The notes below the pieces were generated by a model. That model was not told the DNA's origin and did not search any database. It worked only from the letters and a program-made list of their open reading frames with translations. Position numbers and translations under genes: made by a program. 56,302 nt of DNA from JALZAH01 sp051000755 (GTDB lineage: Bacteria > Actinomycetota > Acidimicrobiia > Acidimicrobiales > Palsa-688): assembly GCA_051000755.1 (NCBI GenBank), contig JBPCNZ010000145.1, positions 1 to 56,302 on the forward strand, written 5' to 3'. Of this stretch, positions 16,382 through 25,626 are shown piece after piece (the stretch's first letter is position 1; every line of letters starts with the position of its first letter).

Positions 16382-16783
16382 TTAGTCGGCACGAACCTCG
16401 GTCGCGATGGCCGCCAGGACACCGTTGACGAACCGGCCCGACTCATCGGTCGAGTACTGCTTGGCCAGATCGACCGCCTCGGAGATGGCCACCGCCGTCG
16501 GCACGTCGTCCAACTCGAGCAACTCGAACGTGGCCATCCGCAACAGGGTGCGGTCGATCACCGGCATCCGGTCCAGCGTCCAGTCGAAGGCGTGGCCGGC
16601 GATGAGAGCGTCGATGCGCGCCCTGTTGGCCTCCACCCCTTCGACCATGGTGACGACGAAGGGCTCCGGACCCACGGGCACGTCGGCCAGGACGTGACCC
16701 GGACTCTGGCCCTTGGCGTCCGCTTCGTAGAGCAGGGCCAAGGCCCGTTCGCGCGCCGAACGCCGGCTACCGACGTTGGTCAT
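16382..16783 (-). CDS. nusB: Transcription antitermination factor NusB
   Basis: NusB (133 aa) pairs with NusE (S10) to bind boxA RNA and prevent early termination in rRNA operons. It is all-helical, with SARERALALLYEAD at the start and LLRMATFELLELDDVPTAVAISEAVDLAKQYSTDESGRFVNGVL (shown here only to identify the region, residues about 82-125) at the end; both match the family. ATG 16783 has a TACGGT promoter element 5 bases upstream and no SD. It may head the nusB-pyr transcript. The pyrR start is 57 bases downstream, across the PyrR hairpin. Confidence 0.95.
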   Translation of the reverse strand: MTNVGSRRSARERALALLYEADAKGQSPGHVLADVPVGPEPFVVTMVEGVEANRARIDALIAGHAFDWTLDRMPVIDRTLLRMATFELLELDDVPTAVAISEAVDLAKQYSTDESGRFVNGVLAAIATEVRAD

Positions 16784-16794
16784 GGCCGACCGTA
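16784..16794 (-). promoter_or_regulatory. Promoter -10 (TACGGT) at nusB start
   Basis: TACGGT (16794-16789) lies 5 bases before the nusB ATG with no SD between. It would place the transcript start at or next to the start codon. It is the best visible promoter for nusB and, by read-through, the pyr operon. Confidence 0.45.
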
Positions 16795-16826
16795 CAGGGA
16801 GACGATGGGCCTACCCCCGGACCCAC

Positions 16827-17396
16827 TCAGGAGCCGGCCCGGGTCAGGTACTCGCCGCTGCGGGTGTCCACCTTGATGCGGTCGCCAATGACGACGAACA
16901 GGGGCACCTGCAGGGTCCAGCCGGTCTCCACCGTGGCCGGCTTGCGAGCCCCCGACACCCGGTCGCCTTGGAGCCCGGGCTCGGTGTCGGTGACGAGCAG
17001 GTCGACCGACGCCGTCAGCTCGACGCCGACGATCTCGGCGTCGTACATCATCAGCGTGGCCGAGTCGCCTTCCTTCAAGAAGTTGGCGGAGGTGCCCAGG
17101 CTGGACCGGTCGGCGGTCAACTGCTCGTAGTCCTGGTTGTCCATGAAGACGAAGGCGCCGGCGTCCATGTAGAGGAACTGCATCTCCCGCTTGTCGATCA
17201 CGGCCTGGTCGAGCTTCTCGTCGGCCCGGTAGGTGCGCTCGATGACCGCACCGCTGCGGGAGTTCTTCAACTTGGTCCGAACGAACGCCCCACCCTTCCC
17301 CGGCTTGACGTGTTGGAACTCCACGACCGAGAACAGCCCCTCGGGAAGGTTGAGGGTCATCCCGTTCTTAAAACCGTTGGTCGACACGGCAGACAT
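16827..17396 (-). CDS. efp: Elongation factor P
   Basis: EF-P (189 aa) relieves ribosome stalling at polyproline stretches, several of which occur in proteins of this window (SecF, NlpC/P60, HisRS tails). The three OB-like domains are complete. The tip loop reads KPGKGGAF with Lys34 at the position that is modified in some bacteria, and no modification gene is seen here. The frame is open upstream into the peptidase gene, but ATG 17396 gives the normal N-terminus MSAVSTNGFKNGM and overlaps the peptidase stop as TGATG. Confidence 0.97.
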   Translation of the reverse strand: MSAVSTNGFKNGMTLNLPEGLFSVVEFQHVKPGKGGAFVRTKLKNSRSGAVIERTYRADEKLDQAVIDKREMQFLYMDAGAFVFMDNQDYEQLTADRSSLGTSANFLKEGDSATLMMYDAEIVGVELTASVDLLVTDTEPGLQGDRVSGARKPATVETGWTLQVPLFVVIGDRIKVDTRSGEYLTRAGS

Positions 17397-18532
17397 CAGC
17401 ACAGGTCCTTTGGGGTGAGGGTCAACGGCTCGCAGCCATCCGCGGTCACCACAACGGTGTCCTCGATGCGCACACCACCGAGCCCCGGCAGATACACCCC
17501 GGGCTCCACGGTGACGACGTGGCCGGCGGCCAGTGTATCGGTGGAGGTCGCCGCCACCGAAGGGGCCTCGTGGATGTCCAGGCCGACGCCGTGGCCGGTG
17601 CCGTGCACGAAGTGCTCGGACCATCCGGCCTCGGCAATGACGACCCGGCAGGCCCGGTCGACCTCGGCGGCGTCCACCCCGGCGGCCACCGCCGCCACCC
17701 CCGACCGCTGGGACTCGGCGACGACAGCCACGGCCCGGCGCAACTCGACGCTGGCCACCTCGTCGACCCAGACGGTACGGGTCATGTCCGACGCGTAGCC
17801 GTCCACGAGGGCCCCGAAGTCGATGACGATCGGCTCATCGGCCCGGATCCGTCGCGACGAGGGGCGGTGATGGGGCTTGGCCCCGTTCGGCCCGGCCGCC
17901 ACGATCGTCTCGAACGACGGACCCGTCGCTCCCATCCGGCGCATGGTGGAGTCGAGCTCCAGGGCCACATCCGTCTCCGTCGGGCCGTCCGCCAGCATGG
18001 GCCGGATCTCGGCGAAGGCGGCGTCGGCGATGGCCGCGGCCCGGCTGATCCGGGCCAACTCGCCGGCATCCTTGCCTCGCCGCAGTTGCTCGACCACCCC
18101 GACGGTCGCCTCCAGCTCCACCCCGGCGAACCAGTCGGACGCGTAGCGGCGTTGGGTCGCCCAACTGACATGGGCCGCCTCCAACCCCAGGCGGCGGACA
18201 CCGGCCCCCTCGACCGCGGCGGAAGCCACCCCCGCCTGCTTCGTCCCCGGCGCCACCTCGATCGAGGCGGTCACCCCCGAGGCGGCCAGTTGCTCCTCCG
18301 ACTGGCTGGCGTATCGGCCGTCGGTGATGAGGGTGACTTCGCCCCCGAGGACCAGGAGCAGCCCGGCGGAACCGGTGAATCCGGTCAGGTACCGGATGTT
18401 GGTCAGGCTGGACACGACCAAACCGTCCAGATCGCCGATCTCGGCGAGGACCTGACCCAGCCGGCCGAGGCGACCGGCGGTCTCCATCACCGGGAGGGGA
18501 CCGGACAGGGCGGGATTGGAAGGTGTGGCCAT
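17396..18532 (-). CDS. M24 family Xaa-Pro aminopeptidase / dipeptidase
   Basis: The protein (378 aa) is a metallopeptidase that cleaves X-Pro bonds. A creatinase-like N-terminal domain (about 1-150) precedes the pita-bread catalytic domain. Metal ligands are visible: two Asp in DFGALVDGYASDMTRT, His in HGTGHGVGLDIHE, Glu in TVEPGVY and Glu in VRIEDTV. It is translationally coupled to efp, as in other actinobacteria. TACACA, a weak form of TANNNT, lies 6 bases before the ATG. Whether it is an aminopeptidase P or a prolidase cannot be decided from sequence. Confidence 0.93.
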   Translation of the reverse strand: MATPSNPALSGPLPVMETAGRLGRLGQVLAEIGDLDGLVVSSLTNIRYLTGFTGSAGLLLVLGGEVTLITDGRYASQSEEQLAASGVTASIEVAPGTKQAGVASAAVEGAGVRRLGLEAAHVSWATQRRYASDWFAGVELEATVGVVEQLRRGKDAGELARISRAAAIADAAFAEIRPMLADGPTETDVALELDSTMRRMGATGPSFETIVAAGPNGAKPHHRPSSRRIRADEPIVIDFGALVDGYASDMTRTVWVDEVASVELRRAVAVVAESQRSGVAAVAAGVDAAEVDRACRVVIAEAGWSEHFVHGTGHGVGLDIHEAPSVAATSTDTLAAGHVVTVEPGVYLPGLGGVRIEDTVVVTADGCEPLTLTPKDLC

Positions 18533-18637
18533 GGGTTCTGTGTACCAGACGGTCGCAGGGACCCGGTCCTGCGCTGAGGCTCAGGCCCAGGTCGGGAGGC
18601 GTCGGTGGGGCGGGCGGGCCGGTCTGTTCCGGCGGGC

Positions 18638-18650
18638 TACGGTCGAGCCG
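18638..18650 (+). promoter_or_regulatory. Promoter -10 (TACGGT) of lipoprotein gene
   Basis: TACGGT at 18638-18643 sits 7 bases before GTG 18651 and there is no SD. It supports GTG 18651 as the start of a near-leaderless message. Confidence 0.45.
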
Positions 18651-19268
18651 GTGCGAGCTTCCCGGCGTATCGTCCAGGCCCCCGCCTTCGCCGCCCTCGC
18701 CGCCCTGGCAGCCTTCGGGGGCCTGGCCGGGTGTGGATCCTCGTCTGCCGCCAAACCACCTGCGCCCGGTCACGGCAGCCCCGCCGCGGCCGCCGTCGGA
18801 TTCCTCCAGGCGGCGACGGCGGACAAGGGGTCCGAGGCCTGCTCCTACGTGGTGCCGGCCCAGATGTCGGTCTGTGCGGGGGCATTCTCGCCCGGGACCA
18901 GCACCATCTCGGTGAAGAACCTTCACGTCGGGGCCACGACCATCGCCGCCGACCGGGCCCTGGTCACGGCCCTCGGCACCCTGTGCACCAACTCCAGCGG
19001 GAAGGTGTGCTTCGACAGCACCGACGCCAACGCCGGCCAGCCGGGTCCCACGGGCAACTTCGACGAGGCTTACTCGGCGGTCGAGAGTGGCTCGTCGTCG
19101 AACAACGACCCGGCCATCCCCTGCACCCAGGTCAGCGGGCAATGGTATGTCGACCTCGGCGAGGGCGTTTCGGGGAGCACCTCCTCCACCACGATCAGCG
19201 GGCCGACGACATCCACCACTCAGGCGCCGACCGTGCCCTCCACCAGCACCCCCAGCCCATCGGGCTGA
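18651..19268 (+). CDS. Putative secreted lipoprotein, unknown function
   Basis: I do not recognise a family. The protein (205 aa with this start) begins with a basic stretch (RASRR), a hydrophobic segment of about 20 residues and a lipobox LAGC, after which Cys27 would be lipidated. The mature part has a folded-looking region (about 40-170) with four Cys residues that could form disulfides (SYV and SVC regions, LCT, VCF, PCT), and ends in a Ser/Thr/Pro-rich tail. The repeated SGK, NSS and GSSS segments suggest an exported Ser/Thr-rich protein. It is the only plus-strand gene within the housekeeping block and converges on aroQ, 36 bases away. Confidence 0.8.
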   Translation: MRASRRIVQAPAFAALAALAAFGGLAGCGSSSAAKPPAPGHGSPAAAAVGFLQAATADKGSEACSYVVPAQMSVCAGAFSPGTSTISVKNLHVGATTIAADRALVTALGTLCTNSSGKVCFDSTDANAGQPGPTGNFDEAYSAVESGSSSNNDPAIPCTQVSGQWYVDLGEGVSGSTSSTTISGPTTSTTQAPTVPSTSTPSPSG

Positions 19269-19304
19269 CCGCCGCCACCGCCGCCGGCCCAACCACACGG
19301 GGGC

Positions 19305-19754
19305 TCAACCCTCGGCCAGCCCCAGGATGCCGGCCACGGCCCGTACCGCCAGGCGGTAGCTCGCCCCCCCGAACCCGGCCACCGTGCCCGACGCCACCGG
19401 GGCAACGACCGACAGGCGCCGCCACGACTCGCGCCCGTGGGGATTGGTCAGGTGCACCTCCACGATCGGCCCCTCGAAGGCGGCCAGGGCGTCGGCGAGG
19501 GACCAGGCGTAGTGCGTGAGAGCGCCGGCGTTGACGAGGATGGCGGCCGCGGTACCCCGGGCCCCACCGACGGCGGTGACCAGGTCGCCCTCATGGTCGG
19601 AGGCGACGTGGTCGACCTCCAACCCGAAACGGCTCGCCTCCTCGCTCGTCGCGGCCACATGGTCGGCGAGCGTCGCCGTGCCGTACACGTCCGGCTGGCG
19701 GGTGCCGAGCAGGCCCAGGTTGGGGCCGGACAGCACCAGGATGCGGTTGCTCAC
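19305..19754 (-). CDS. aroQ: 3-dehydroquinate dehydratase type II
   Basis: AroQ dehydrates 3-dehydroquinate to 3-dehydroshikimate. Conserved parts are SGPNLGLLGTRQPDVYG (Asn, flexible-loop Arg and catalytic Tyr), VNAGALTHYA and EVHLTNPHGRE with the catalytic His. The usual NGPN starts with Ser here. At 149 aa it has normal type II length. Its ATG overlaps the aroB stop as ATGA. It is the last gene of the aroC-aroK-aroB-aroQ run. Confidence 0.95.
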   Translation of the reverse strand: MSNRILVLSGPNLGLLGTRQPDVYGTATLADHVAATSEEASRFGLEVDHVASDHEGDLVTAVGGARGTAAAILVNAGALTHYAWSLADALAAFEGPIVEVHLTNPHGRESWRRLSVVAPVASGTVAGFGGASYRLAVRAVAGILGLAEG

Positions 19755-20764
19755 GGACGCGGGGGCGCCAGGCCCATGAGGGTGGCGGCTGCCACGTCGG
19801 GGTCGACGCCGGCGACCACCTCCAAGCCGTGGGGCCCGTCGAGGACGAAGGTGAGCCCGGTGGTTGCCTTCTTGTCCCTGGCCATGATCCGGACCAGCTC
19901 AGCCGGTTCCGCTCCCGGCGGCAGGAGCATCGGCAGGTCGTAGCTCGCGACCAGGCGTCGGTGCTCGTGGACCCGGTCCTCGTCGACCCGGCCCAGGTGA
20001 TGGGCAAGCTCGGCGGCGTACACCAGGCCGATGCCGACGGCCTCACCGTGGCGCAGATCGTAGGAGCCGGCGGTTTCGAGGGCGTGGGCCAGGGTGTGGC
20101 CGTAGTTCAGCAAGGCCCGGGACCCTGCTTCGCGCTCGTCGACGCTCACCACCGCCGCCTTGGCTGCGACGCAGGCGGCCACCGCGTCCTCCAAGGCCAG
20201 GTCCCCCAGGCGATCCACGCCGAGGAAGGCGTATTTCGCCATCTCCCCCAGCCCGCTGCGGTACTCGCGGGGGGGCAGGGTGCCCAGCGTCTCTATGTCG
20301 CAGAGCACGGCGGAGGGCTGCCAGAACGCCCCCACCAGGTTTTTGCCCTCGGGCAGGTTGACGCCGGTCTTGCCCCCGATGGCCGCGTCCACCTGCCCGA
20401 GGAGGGTGGTGGGCACATGGACCACCGGGATCCCCCGGTGGTAGACGGCGGCCGCGAAACCCGCCACGTCGGTGACCACCCCCCCACCGACGGCGACGAC
20501 CACGTCTGCCCGGCTCAGACCCCACTCGGCCCACTGGCGGCACAGGACCTCGACGGTCTCGAGGTTCTTGGCCGCCTCGCCGTCGTCGATGGTGAAGGTC
20601 CGGGCCTCGATCTCGGGGTCCACGGTCCAGCCCACGGCCGCCTGGGTCACGATGGCGGCCCGCCGGGCTCCGACGGGGACCCATTCCCCCAATCGGTGCC
20701 GGGCGCCATGGCCCACCAGCACCGGGTAGGAGCGTGACCCGAGTGCGACCTCGATCTCATGCAT
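19751..20764 (-). CDS. aroB: 3-dehydroquinate synthase
   Basis: AroB (337 aa) converts DAHP to 3-dehydroquinate, using NAD and a divalent metal. The NAD-binding GGGVVTDVAGFAA, HVPTTLLGQVDAAIGGKTGVN, the metal-site Glu in SGLGEMAKY, and His in NYGHTLAHALE and RHGEAVGIG are all present. The start overlaps the aroK end by 8 bases. Confidence 0.97.
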   Translation of the reverse strand: MHEIEVALGSRSYPVLVGHGARHRLGEWVPVGARRAAIVTQAAVGWTVDPEIEARTFTIDDGEAAKNLETVEVLCRQWAEWGLSRADVVVAVGGGVVTDVAGFAAAVYHRGIPVVHVPTTLLGQVDAAIGGKTGVNLPEGKNLVGAFWQPSAVLCDIETLGTLPPREYRSGLGEMAKYAFLGVDRLGDLALEDAVAACVAAKAAVVSVDEREAGSRALLNYGHTLAHALETAGSYDLRHGEAVGIGLVYAAELAHHLGRVDEDRVHEHRRLVASYDLPMLLPPGAEPAELVRIMARDKKATTGLTFVLDGPHGLEVVAGVDPDVAAATLMGLAPPRP

Positions 20765-21308
20765 CGGCGGCCGCTCCGGTGAGTCCTGCCGCCCGCAGCG
20801 CCCCGACGATCTCGTCGACCACCATCTCGGGGCGGCGGCCGTCCACGTCGATGGTCACCTCGGCGACGGCCTGGTAGACGGCCCGGCGTTGCTCGTAGAG
20901 GCGGGCCAGGGCCGCCGGCGCATCGCCGTCGAGGAGGGGCCGGCCGTCACCCGAACCCACCCGGTCGGCCAGGGTGGCCACCTCCGCCCGCAGCCACACC
21001 ACCAGACCGGCTCCGGCCACGACCGCCCGGTTGGCCACCTCGAGCAGGGCCCCCCCGGCCACCGCCACCACCACCGGCTCAGCGGATGCCGCCGCGGTGC
21101 GGAGCACGGTGGCCTCCTCGGCCCGGAACGCCGGCTCGCCTTCCGTCCGCCAGATCTCGGGCACGGTCAGCCCCCGCCGGGCGACGATCTCGTCGTCGCT
21201 GTCGAGATAGCGCCACCCGAGTCGCTGGGCCAGGGTCGAACCCACCGTCGATTTGCCGGCGCCCATCATCCCGATCAGCAGGACCCGGGGCACGGTAGTA
21301 CCGCTCAC
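20757..21308 (-). CDS. aroK: Shikimate kinase
   Basis: AroK phosphorylates shikimate at the 3-OH. The Walker A GMMGAGKST is at residues 13-21, SDDEI carries the shikimate-binding Asp, and AFRAEEA holds the Arg. The usual GGG loop is AGGALL and the lid motif is GRPLLDG. Length is 183 aa. GTG 21308 overlaps the aroC stop as GTGA. Confidence 0.96.
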   Translation of the reverse strand: MSGTTVPRVLLIGMMGAGKSTVGSTLAQRLGWRYLDSDDEIVARRGLTVPEIWRTEGEPAFRAEEATVLRTAAASAEPVVVAVAGGALLEVANRAVVAGAGLVVWLRAEVATLADRVGSGDGRPLLDGDAPAALARLYEQRRAVYQAVAEVTIDVDGRRPEMVVDEIVGALRAAGLTGAAADA

Positions 21309-22459
21309 GTCAGGCCCGCGAGGTAGGACTCGAAGTTGCGCCGCATCTCGCTCACCGAATCCCCGCCGAACTTCTCACCGGCCGCCTTGGCCAACTCCAG
21401 AGCCATCATCGTCTCTGCCACCACACCCATGGCCGGAACCGCGGTGACGTCCGTCCGTTCCTTGAACGAGACCGTCTCCTCCTTGCTCAGCGTGTCGACG
21501 GTCTTGAGGGTGGGCCGGTTCAGGGTGGCCAGGGGCTTCATGGCCACCCTGGCCACGACCGGCTCACCGTTCGACATCCCGCCTTCGATGCCCCCGCTCC
21601 AGTTGGTGGCCCGCTGGTAGGTCCCCGTCCCGGCGTCCCAGCCGATGGCGTCATGGGCGTCGGAACCGCGGCGGGTGGCGACCTCGAAGCCGTCGCCGAT
21701 CTCGACCGCTTTGACGGCCTGGATGCTCATGAGGGCGCCGGCCAGGGCCCCGTCGAGCTTGCGGTCCCAGTGGACGTGACTGCCCAGACCGACCGGGACG
21801 CCGTAGCCGATGACCTCCACGATGCCCCCGAGCGAATCGCCGACCTTGGCGGCCGCCTTGATCTCGGCCACCATGGCCGCCTCGGCGTCCGTGTCGAAGC
21901 AACGCACCTGGGACGCGTCGATGGCCTCACGGTCGCCAGGCTGGGGGCGATGCTGCGCCTTGGACACCACCGCGCCCATGGCCACCACATGACTGAGGAC
22001 GCTGATGCCCAGTTGGGCCAACAGGGCCTTGGCCACCGCTCCGGCCGCCACCCGCGCCGCAGTCTCGCGGGCCGATGCCCGCTCCAGGACATTGCGGGCG
22101 TCGTCGAAACCGTACTTCTGCATGCCGGGCAGATCGGCGTGGCCGGGCCGCACCTTGGTGAGCGGCTTCTCGGTCTTCCCCGGGGCCGGGGACATCTCGT
22201 CCACCCATTTGGGCCACTCGGTGTTGGCGATCACCATGGCGACGGGTGACCCGAGCGTGCGCCCGTGGCGGACGCCGCCCAGCAGGGTCAGCTCGTCGCG
22301 CTCGAAGCGCATCCTGGGACCGCGGCCGTAACCGAGGCGACGGCGGGCCAACTCATCACCGATGGCTTCGACCGTGACCTCGAGGCCGGCCGGAAGGCCT
22401 TCGACGATGACGACCAGGCCCCGGCCGTGCGACTCGCCAGCGGTGAGGAAGCGCAACAC
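21305..22459 (-). CDS. aroC: Chorismate synthase
   Basis: AroC makes chorismate from EPSP with reduced FMN. GESHGRGL, RRRLGYGRGPRM, RPGHAD and RASARETAARVA are standard signatures. The frame is open up to 22528, but GTG 22459 gives MLRFLTAGESHG (384 aa) and sits exactly 6 bases after TACCAT, so it is probably the first codon of a leaderless message. It heads the aroC-aroK-aroB-aroQ run with overlapping starts and stops. Confidence 0.97.
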   Translation of the reverse strand: MLRFLTAGESHGRGLVVIVEGLPAGLEVTVEAIGDELARRRLGYGRGPRMRFERDELTLLGGVRHGRTLGSPVAMVIANTEWPKWVDEMSPAPGKTEKPLTKVRPGHADLPGMQKYGFDDARNVLERASARETAARVAAGAVAKALLAQLGISVLSHVVAMGAVVSKAQHRPQPGDREAIDASQVRCFDTDAEAAMVAEIKAAAKVGDSLGGIVEVIGYGVPVGLGSHVHWDRKLDGALAGALMSIQAVKAVEIGDGFEVATRRGSDAHDAIGWDAGTGTYQRATNWSGGIEGGMSNGEPVVARVAMKPLATLNRPTLKTVDTLSKEETVSFKERTDVTAVPAMGVVAETMMALELAKAAGEKFGGDSVSEMRRNFESYLAGLT

Positions 22460-22471
22460 CCTCTCATGGTA
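22460..22471 (-). promoter_or_regulatory. Promoter -10 (TACCAT) at aroC, leaderless
   Basis: TACCAT (22471-22466) fits TANNNT, and the spacing of 6 bases puts the predicted +1 on the G of the aroC GTG. GAGAGG lies between but abuts the start codon and cannot act as an SD for it. Confidence 0.55.
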
Positions 22472-22540
22472 GGCCACCGCCCCACACCCCACCGCCCCGC
22501 CGCAGCCCGGGAGACGCCGACCCACCAAGGCGCCGGCGGG

Positions 22541-24034
22541 TCAGCGGTGGCCCTCCCACAGGGCCCGCTCGTCACCTCGGGGATCGTCGACGACCTCCGA
22601 CTCGGCGGCAAAGGTCATCGTCGGGCGCCGCTGCAGGTCGTAGGGCGCCCAACCCGGGTCTCCGCCGGTGACGAAATCCACCCAGGCCCGATGCACGGTG
22701 TCGGCCAGGGCCTGGGGCACGTCCTCGCCGGGCTCGAAGAGGGTGGGCCCACCCACCCGGTTGAGGTGGTTGAACACGAAGGGGAGCTCGATGGCGTGGC
22801 AGGCGCCCAGCTTCCCGCCGAAGGCCGACGAAGCCCAGGCGAACTCGTAGGTGTAACACCGACCTTCCCGACCGCTGCGGGCCTCGGCCAGGCGGATGGC
22901 GGGGATCCGGAAGAACCAGTCGGACCCCAGGTCGCAGAGGAGCTCGCCCGGAAGCTGTCCCGGCCGGTTGGCTCGGTACAGGTCGACGGCGCCGGTGGGC
23001 ACCGACCAGCCGGCCGCGGCCAGATCCACCACGTTGTCGTCGATCAGCTCGAGCATGCCCGTGGGCACGACGAACAGGCGTTGCTCATCGCGGTTGGTCC
23101 CCACCAGCAGATCGACCTCCGTTCCCCCGCCTCCAGCGATCACGTCGATGGGCAGCGCCGGGAGCACCTCCCCGTCGATGACGGGCTCGAAGACCATGAC
23201 GTTGGTGGCCGCCTCCCCCCACAGGTCGGGGTCGGGGTCGCGCTGGGGGCCGGCGGCCGGGTCGTTCTGAGCCTGCAGCAGTCGATCGAAGGAGACGTCA
23301 GCCAGGCCCATGGCCGTGGGGGCCACGCCGAGCTTCTCCGCCAGATGCCCGGATAGTCGCCGGGCCGTCGCCTCGGTCAAAGCATGGTGGCCGGCACCGC
23401 TCTCGGCGATGGCCCGGCGAAACAGGCCGGCCGCCGACGGCATGGCCAGCAGCGATGTCACGCTCATGGCCCCGGCTGACTCACCGGCGATGGTGACCCG
23501 GTCGGGGTCACCGCCGAAGGCGGCGATGTTGTCGCGCACCCAACGCAGGGCCGCGACCTGGTCCAACAGACCACGATTCAGTGGCGCCCCCTCCAGCCAG
23601 GCGAACCCGTCGATGCCGAGGCGGTAGTTGATGGTGACGGTGACCACGCCGTGACGGGCGAAGGAGTCACCGGCGTAGTCGGCCACCGCCCCCGACCCGT
23701 ACTGGAACGCCCCACCGTGGATCCACACCAGCACGGGCAGCCGGCTTGCCCCCGGGGCCGGTGTCCACACGTTCAGGTTGAGGCACGCCTCACCATCGAT
23801 GGCCGGCTCCGGCAGCAACCGGTCGAGGGGCGCCGGATACCCCGTCTTCAAGGCGGTCGGTCCGTACGCCGTGGCCGGGCGCACACCGTCCCACGCGGGG
23901 ACGGGGCCGGGAGCGGCGAAGCGGTGGGGGCCGTACGGGTCGGCGGCGTAGGGGATGCCGAGGAAGGCAACCACGCCGTCGCTCTCGACCCCCTCGACCG
24001 TCCCCGCCGCAGTGGAGGCGGTGAGCGTCGTCAC
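22541..24034 (-). CDS. Type B carboxylesterase, para-nitrobenzyl esterase-like
   Basis: This 497-aa alpha/beta hydrolase belongs to the type B carboxylesterase family. The oxyanion segment IHGGAF is at about 105, nucleophile Ser186 is in GESAGAMS, the acid is Glu317 in TNRDEQ, and the His is H413 in GACHAIELPF. The N-terminus GTVEGVESDGVVAFLGIPYA is the usual family start. No signal peptide is visible, so it is likely cytosolic. The natural substrate is unknown. The start overlaps the stop of the NlpC/P60 gene as ATGA, so the two are translated together. Confidence 0.93.
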   Translation of the reverse strand: MTTLTASTAAGTVEGVESDGVVAFLGIPYAADPYGPHRFAAPGPVPAWDGVRPATAYGPTALKTGYPAPLDRLLPEPAIDGEACLNLNVWTPAPGASRLPVLVWIHGGAFQYGSGAVADYAGDSFARHGVVTVTINYRLGIDGFAWLEGAPLNRGLLDQVAALRWVRDNIAAFGGDPDRVTIAGESAGAMSVTSLLAMPSAAGLFRRAIAESGAGHHALTEATARRLSGHLAEKLGVAPTAMGLADVSFDRLLQAQNDPAAGPQRDPDPDLWGEAATNVMVFEPVIDGEVLPALPIDVIAGGGGTEVDLLVGTNRDEQRLFVVPTGMLELIDDNVVDLAAAGWSVPTGAVDLYRANRPGQLPGELLCDLGSDWFFRIPAIRLAEARSGREGRCYTYEFAWASSAFGGKLGACHAIELPFVFNHLNRVGGPTLFEPGEDVPQALADTVHRAWVDFVTGGDPGWAPYDLQRRPTMTFAAESEVVDDPRGDERALWEGHR

Positions 24035-25626
24035 GGAAGCGACAGTGGCGACGGCGGCGCCGACGTGGTGGGGCTCGTGGTCGGGCTGGTGGTGGGAACC
24101 GTCGGTTTCGTGGTCGGCGGAGGCGGCGTCGTGGCCGGCGACGCCCCCGGCTCGGTCACCGGAGCGACACCAGGGGGAGGGGCGGCCTGGGACGGCACCG
24201 CACCGAGGTGGGAGACCACCGCAGGCGGCGCGTTGGCCGGAATCGGGGCCCGGGAGGGAACCGGCGTGCCTGGTGTGTGGACCCGGCCGAAGCCGACCAG
24301 GTCGGAGAACCAGATGGACGACACCCGGACCACGTCGCCGGTGTGGGGGGCGTTGATCATCAGGCCGTCACCGATGTACATGCCGACATGGTGGACGTCG
24401 GCACCGAAGAACACCAGGTCCCCCGGCCGGACGTCGGAAAGGGGCACCGGTACGGCGTAGCTGTCCTGGTCGATGGCGACGCGAGGGATCGGCACTCCGG
24501 CCTTGTTCCAGACGAACTGGGTCAGTCCCGAGCAGTCGAAGGTGGTGGGCCCGGTTGCGCCGTACACGTAGGTCTTGCCCAGCTCGGAGAACAACCACGT
24601 CAGGGCCACCGTCGACGTGGCGACGGGCGCCGGCAGCGGCGCCGCAGGGGTGAATTGGAGGGAGGACCCCGCAGCCAGGTCCTGGCCGGCCTGCTGGGAG
24701 ACGGTGGCGGCCTCGGTCTGGAGGGTGCGGGCGGTGGACGCCTTGAGGGTGCCCAGCTCGTTGGTCATGAGGGTGACCTGGCCGGCGGCGGCCGACGTGG
24801 CCTGCTCGGCGCGAGCGGCATCGGCATCGGCTGTGGCCTGGGCCGTCCGGGCATCGGTCGCCGACTGCTGGGCGTTGGCCGCGGCCCGCTTCCGCTCGGC
24901 CAGGATGCCGCTCGGGGACAGGGCCACCTGCTCGCCGATCATCGCCGCCATGACCGCGTCGCCGTCGCCGGCGGCCAGGTTGGGCACCGCGGTCGACCCC
25001 CCGCTCATGTACAGGCTGAGGGTGGCCGACCGCAACGCTCCACCCAGGGAGCTGGCGCTGGCGGTGAGCTGACCCGCGGCCAGGATGGCCTTGGCGGCCC
25101 GCTCGTCGGCCGCCACGGCCGCCGCCGACGCCTGGGCCGCGGTCACGTTGTCGCCGGTCAGGTTGGCCTGCAGTCCCGACAGGCTCGTCTGCAGCGGCGC
25201 CGCCTGCTGGCCGGCGCCGAGCAGGGCGATGGCATGGGCCAGGAGGGCGGCCGGATCCTGCCCGGCGGTGATGGAGCGGTCGACGGCGGGGATGGGCGGC
25301 AACGGGACGCCCTGGGTGGCCGCCGCCTGCGCCGCCGCCATGGCCTGAGCGGTGACCGGCTGTCCGATCGACGCGGCGCCGGCGGCCGGTTGGGCCGCTC
25401 CGGGCGCCGGTTGGGCCGCTCCGGGCGCCGGTTGGGCTCCGGCCGCCAGCGGGGTGGCCAGGGGGGTGGCCGCCGCGGCCGGGAGCTGGATCAGGCCCGG
25501 GAGCAGGGCGGCGCCGGCCACCCCCACCATCACCGCCGCTCTGGTCGTCGTCCGGTGATGGGCCCGGGCCGCGATCCGCTCACGCTGGTCGCAGAGCCTT
25601 CGTCGCACGTCCCCCCTCCCGCTCAC
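24031..25626 (-). CDS. Secreted NlpC/P60 peptidoglycan endopeptidase with coiled coil
   Basis: The protein (531 aa) has a Sec-type signal (basic N-terminus, then hydrophobic AAVMVGVAGAALLPGL near 30-45), an Ala/Gln-rich region with PAPGAAQ repeats (about 62-83), a helical coiled-coil part (about 110-320), and an NlpC/P60 domain (about 345-450) with Cys in FDCSGL, His in VHHVGMYIG and NAPHTG. A Pro/Thr/Ser-rich C-terminal tail follows. The layout resembles RipA/Cwl-type hydrolases that cut peptide stems of cell-wall peptidoglycan. GTG start; TATGCT lies 8 bases upstream with no SD. Confidence 0.92.
   Translation of the reverse strand: MSGRGDVRRRLCDQRERIAARAHHRTTTRAAVMVGVAGAALLPGLIQLPAAAATPLATPLAAGAQPAPGAAQPAPGAAQPAAGAASIGQPVTAQAMAAAQAAATQGVPLPPIPAVDRSITAGQDPAALLAHAIALLGAGQQAAPLQTSLSGLQANLTGDNVTAAQASAAAVAADERAAKAILAAGQLTASASSLGGALRSATLSLYMSGGSTAVPNLAAGDGDAVMAAMIGEQVALSPSGILAERKRAAANAQQSATDARTAQATADADAARAEQATSAAAGQVTLMTNELGTLKASTARTLQTEAATVSQQAGQDLAAGSSLQFTPAAPLPAPVATSTVALTWLFSELGKTYVYGATGPTTFDCSGLTQFVWNKAGVPIPRVAIDQDSYAVPVPLSDVRPGDLVFFGADVHHVGMYIGDGLMINAPHTGDVVRVSSIWFSDLVGFGRVHTPGTPVPSRAPIPANAPPAVVSHLGAVPSQAAPPPGVAPVTEPGASPATTPPPPTTKPTVPTTSPTTSPTTSAPPSPLSLP
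25385..25440. repeat. 21-bp in-frame tandem repeat in NlpC/P60 gene
   Basis: Two full copies of a 21-base unit (25385-25405, 25406-25426) and a partial third copy encode AQPAPGA repeats just after the signal peptide. Copy number is likely to vary between strains because each step keeps the frame. Confidence 0.85.
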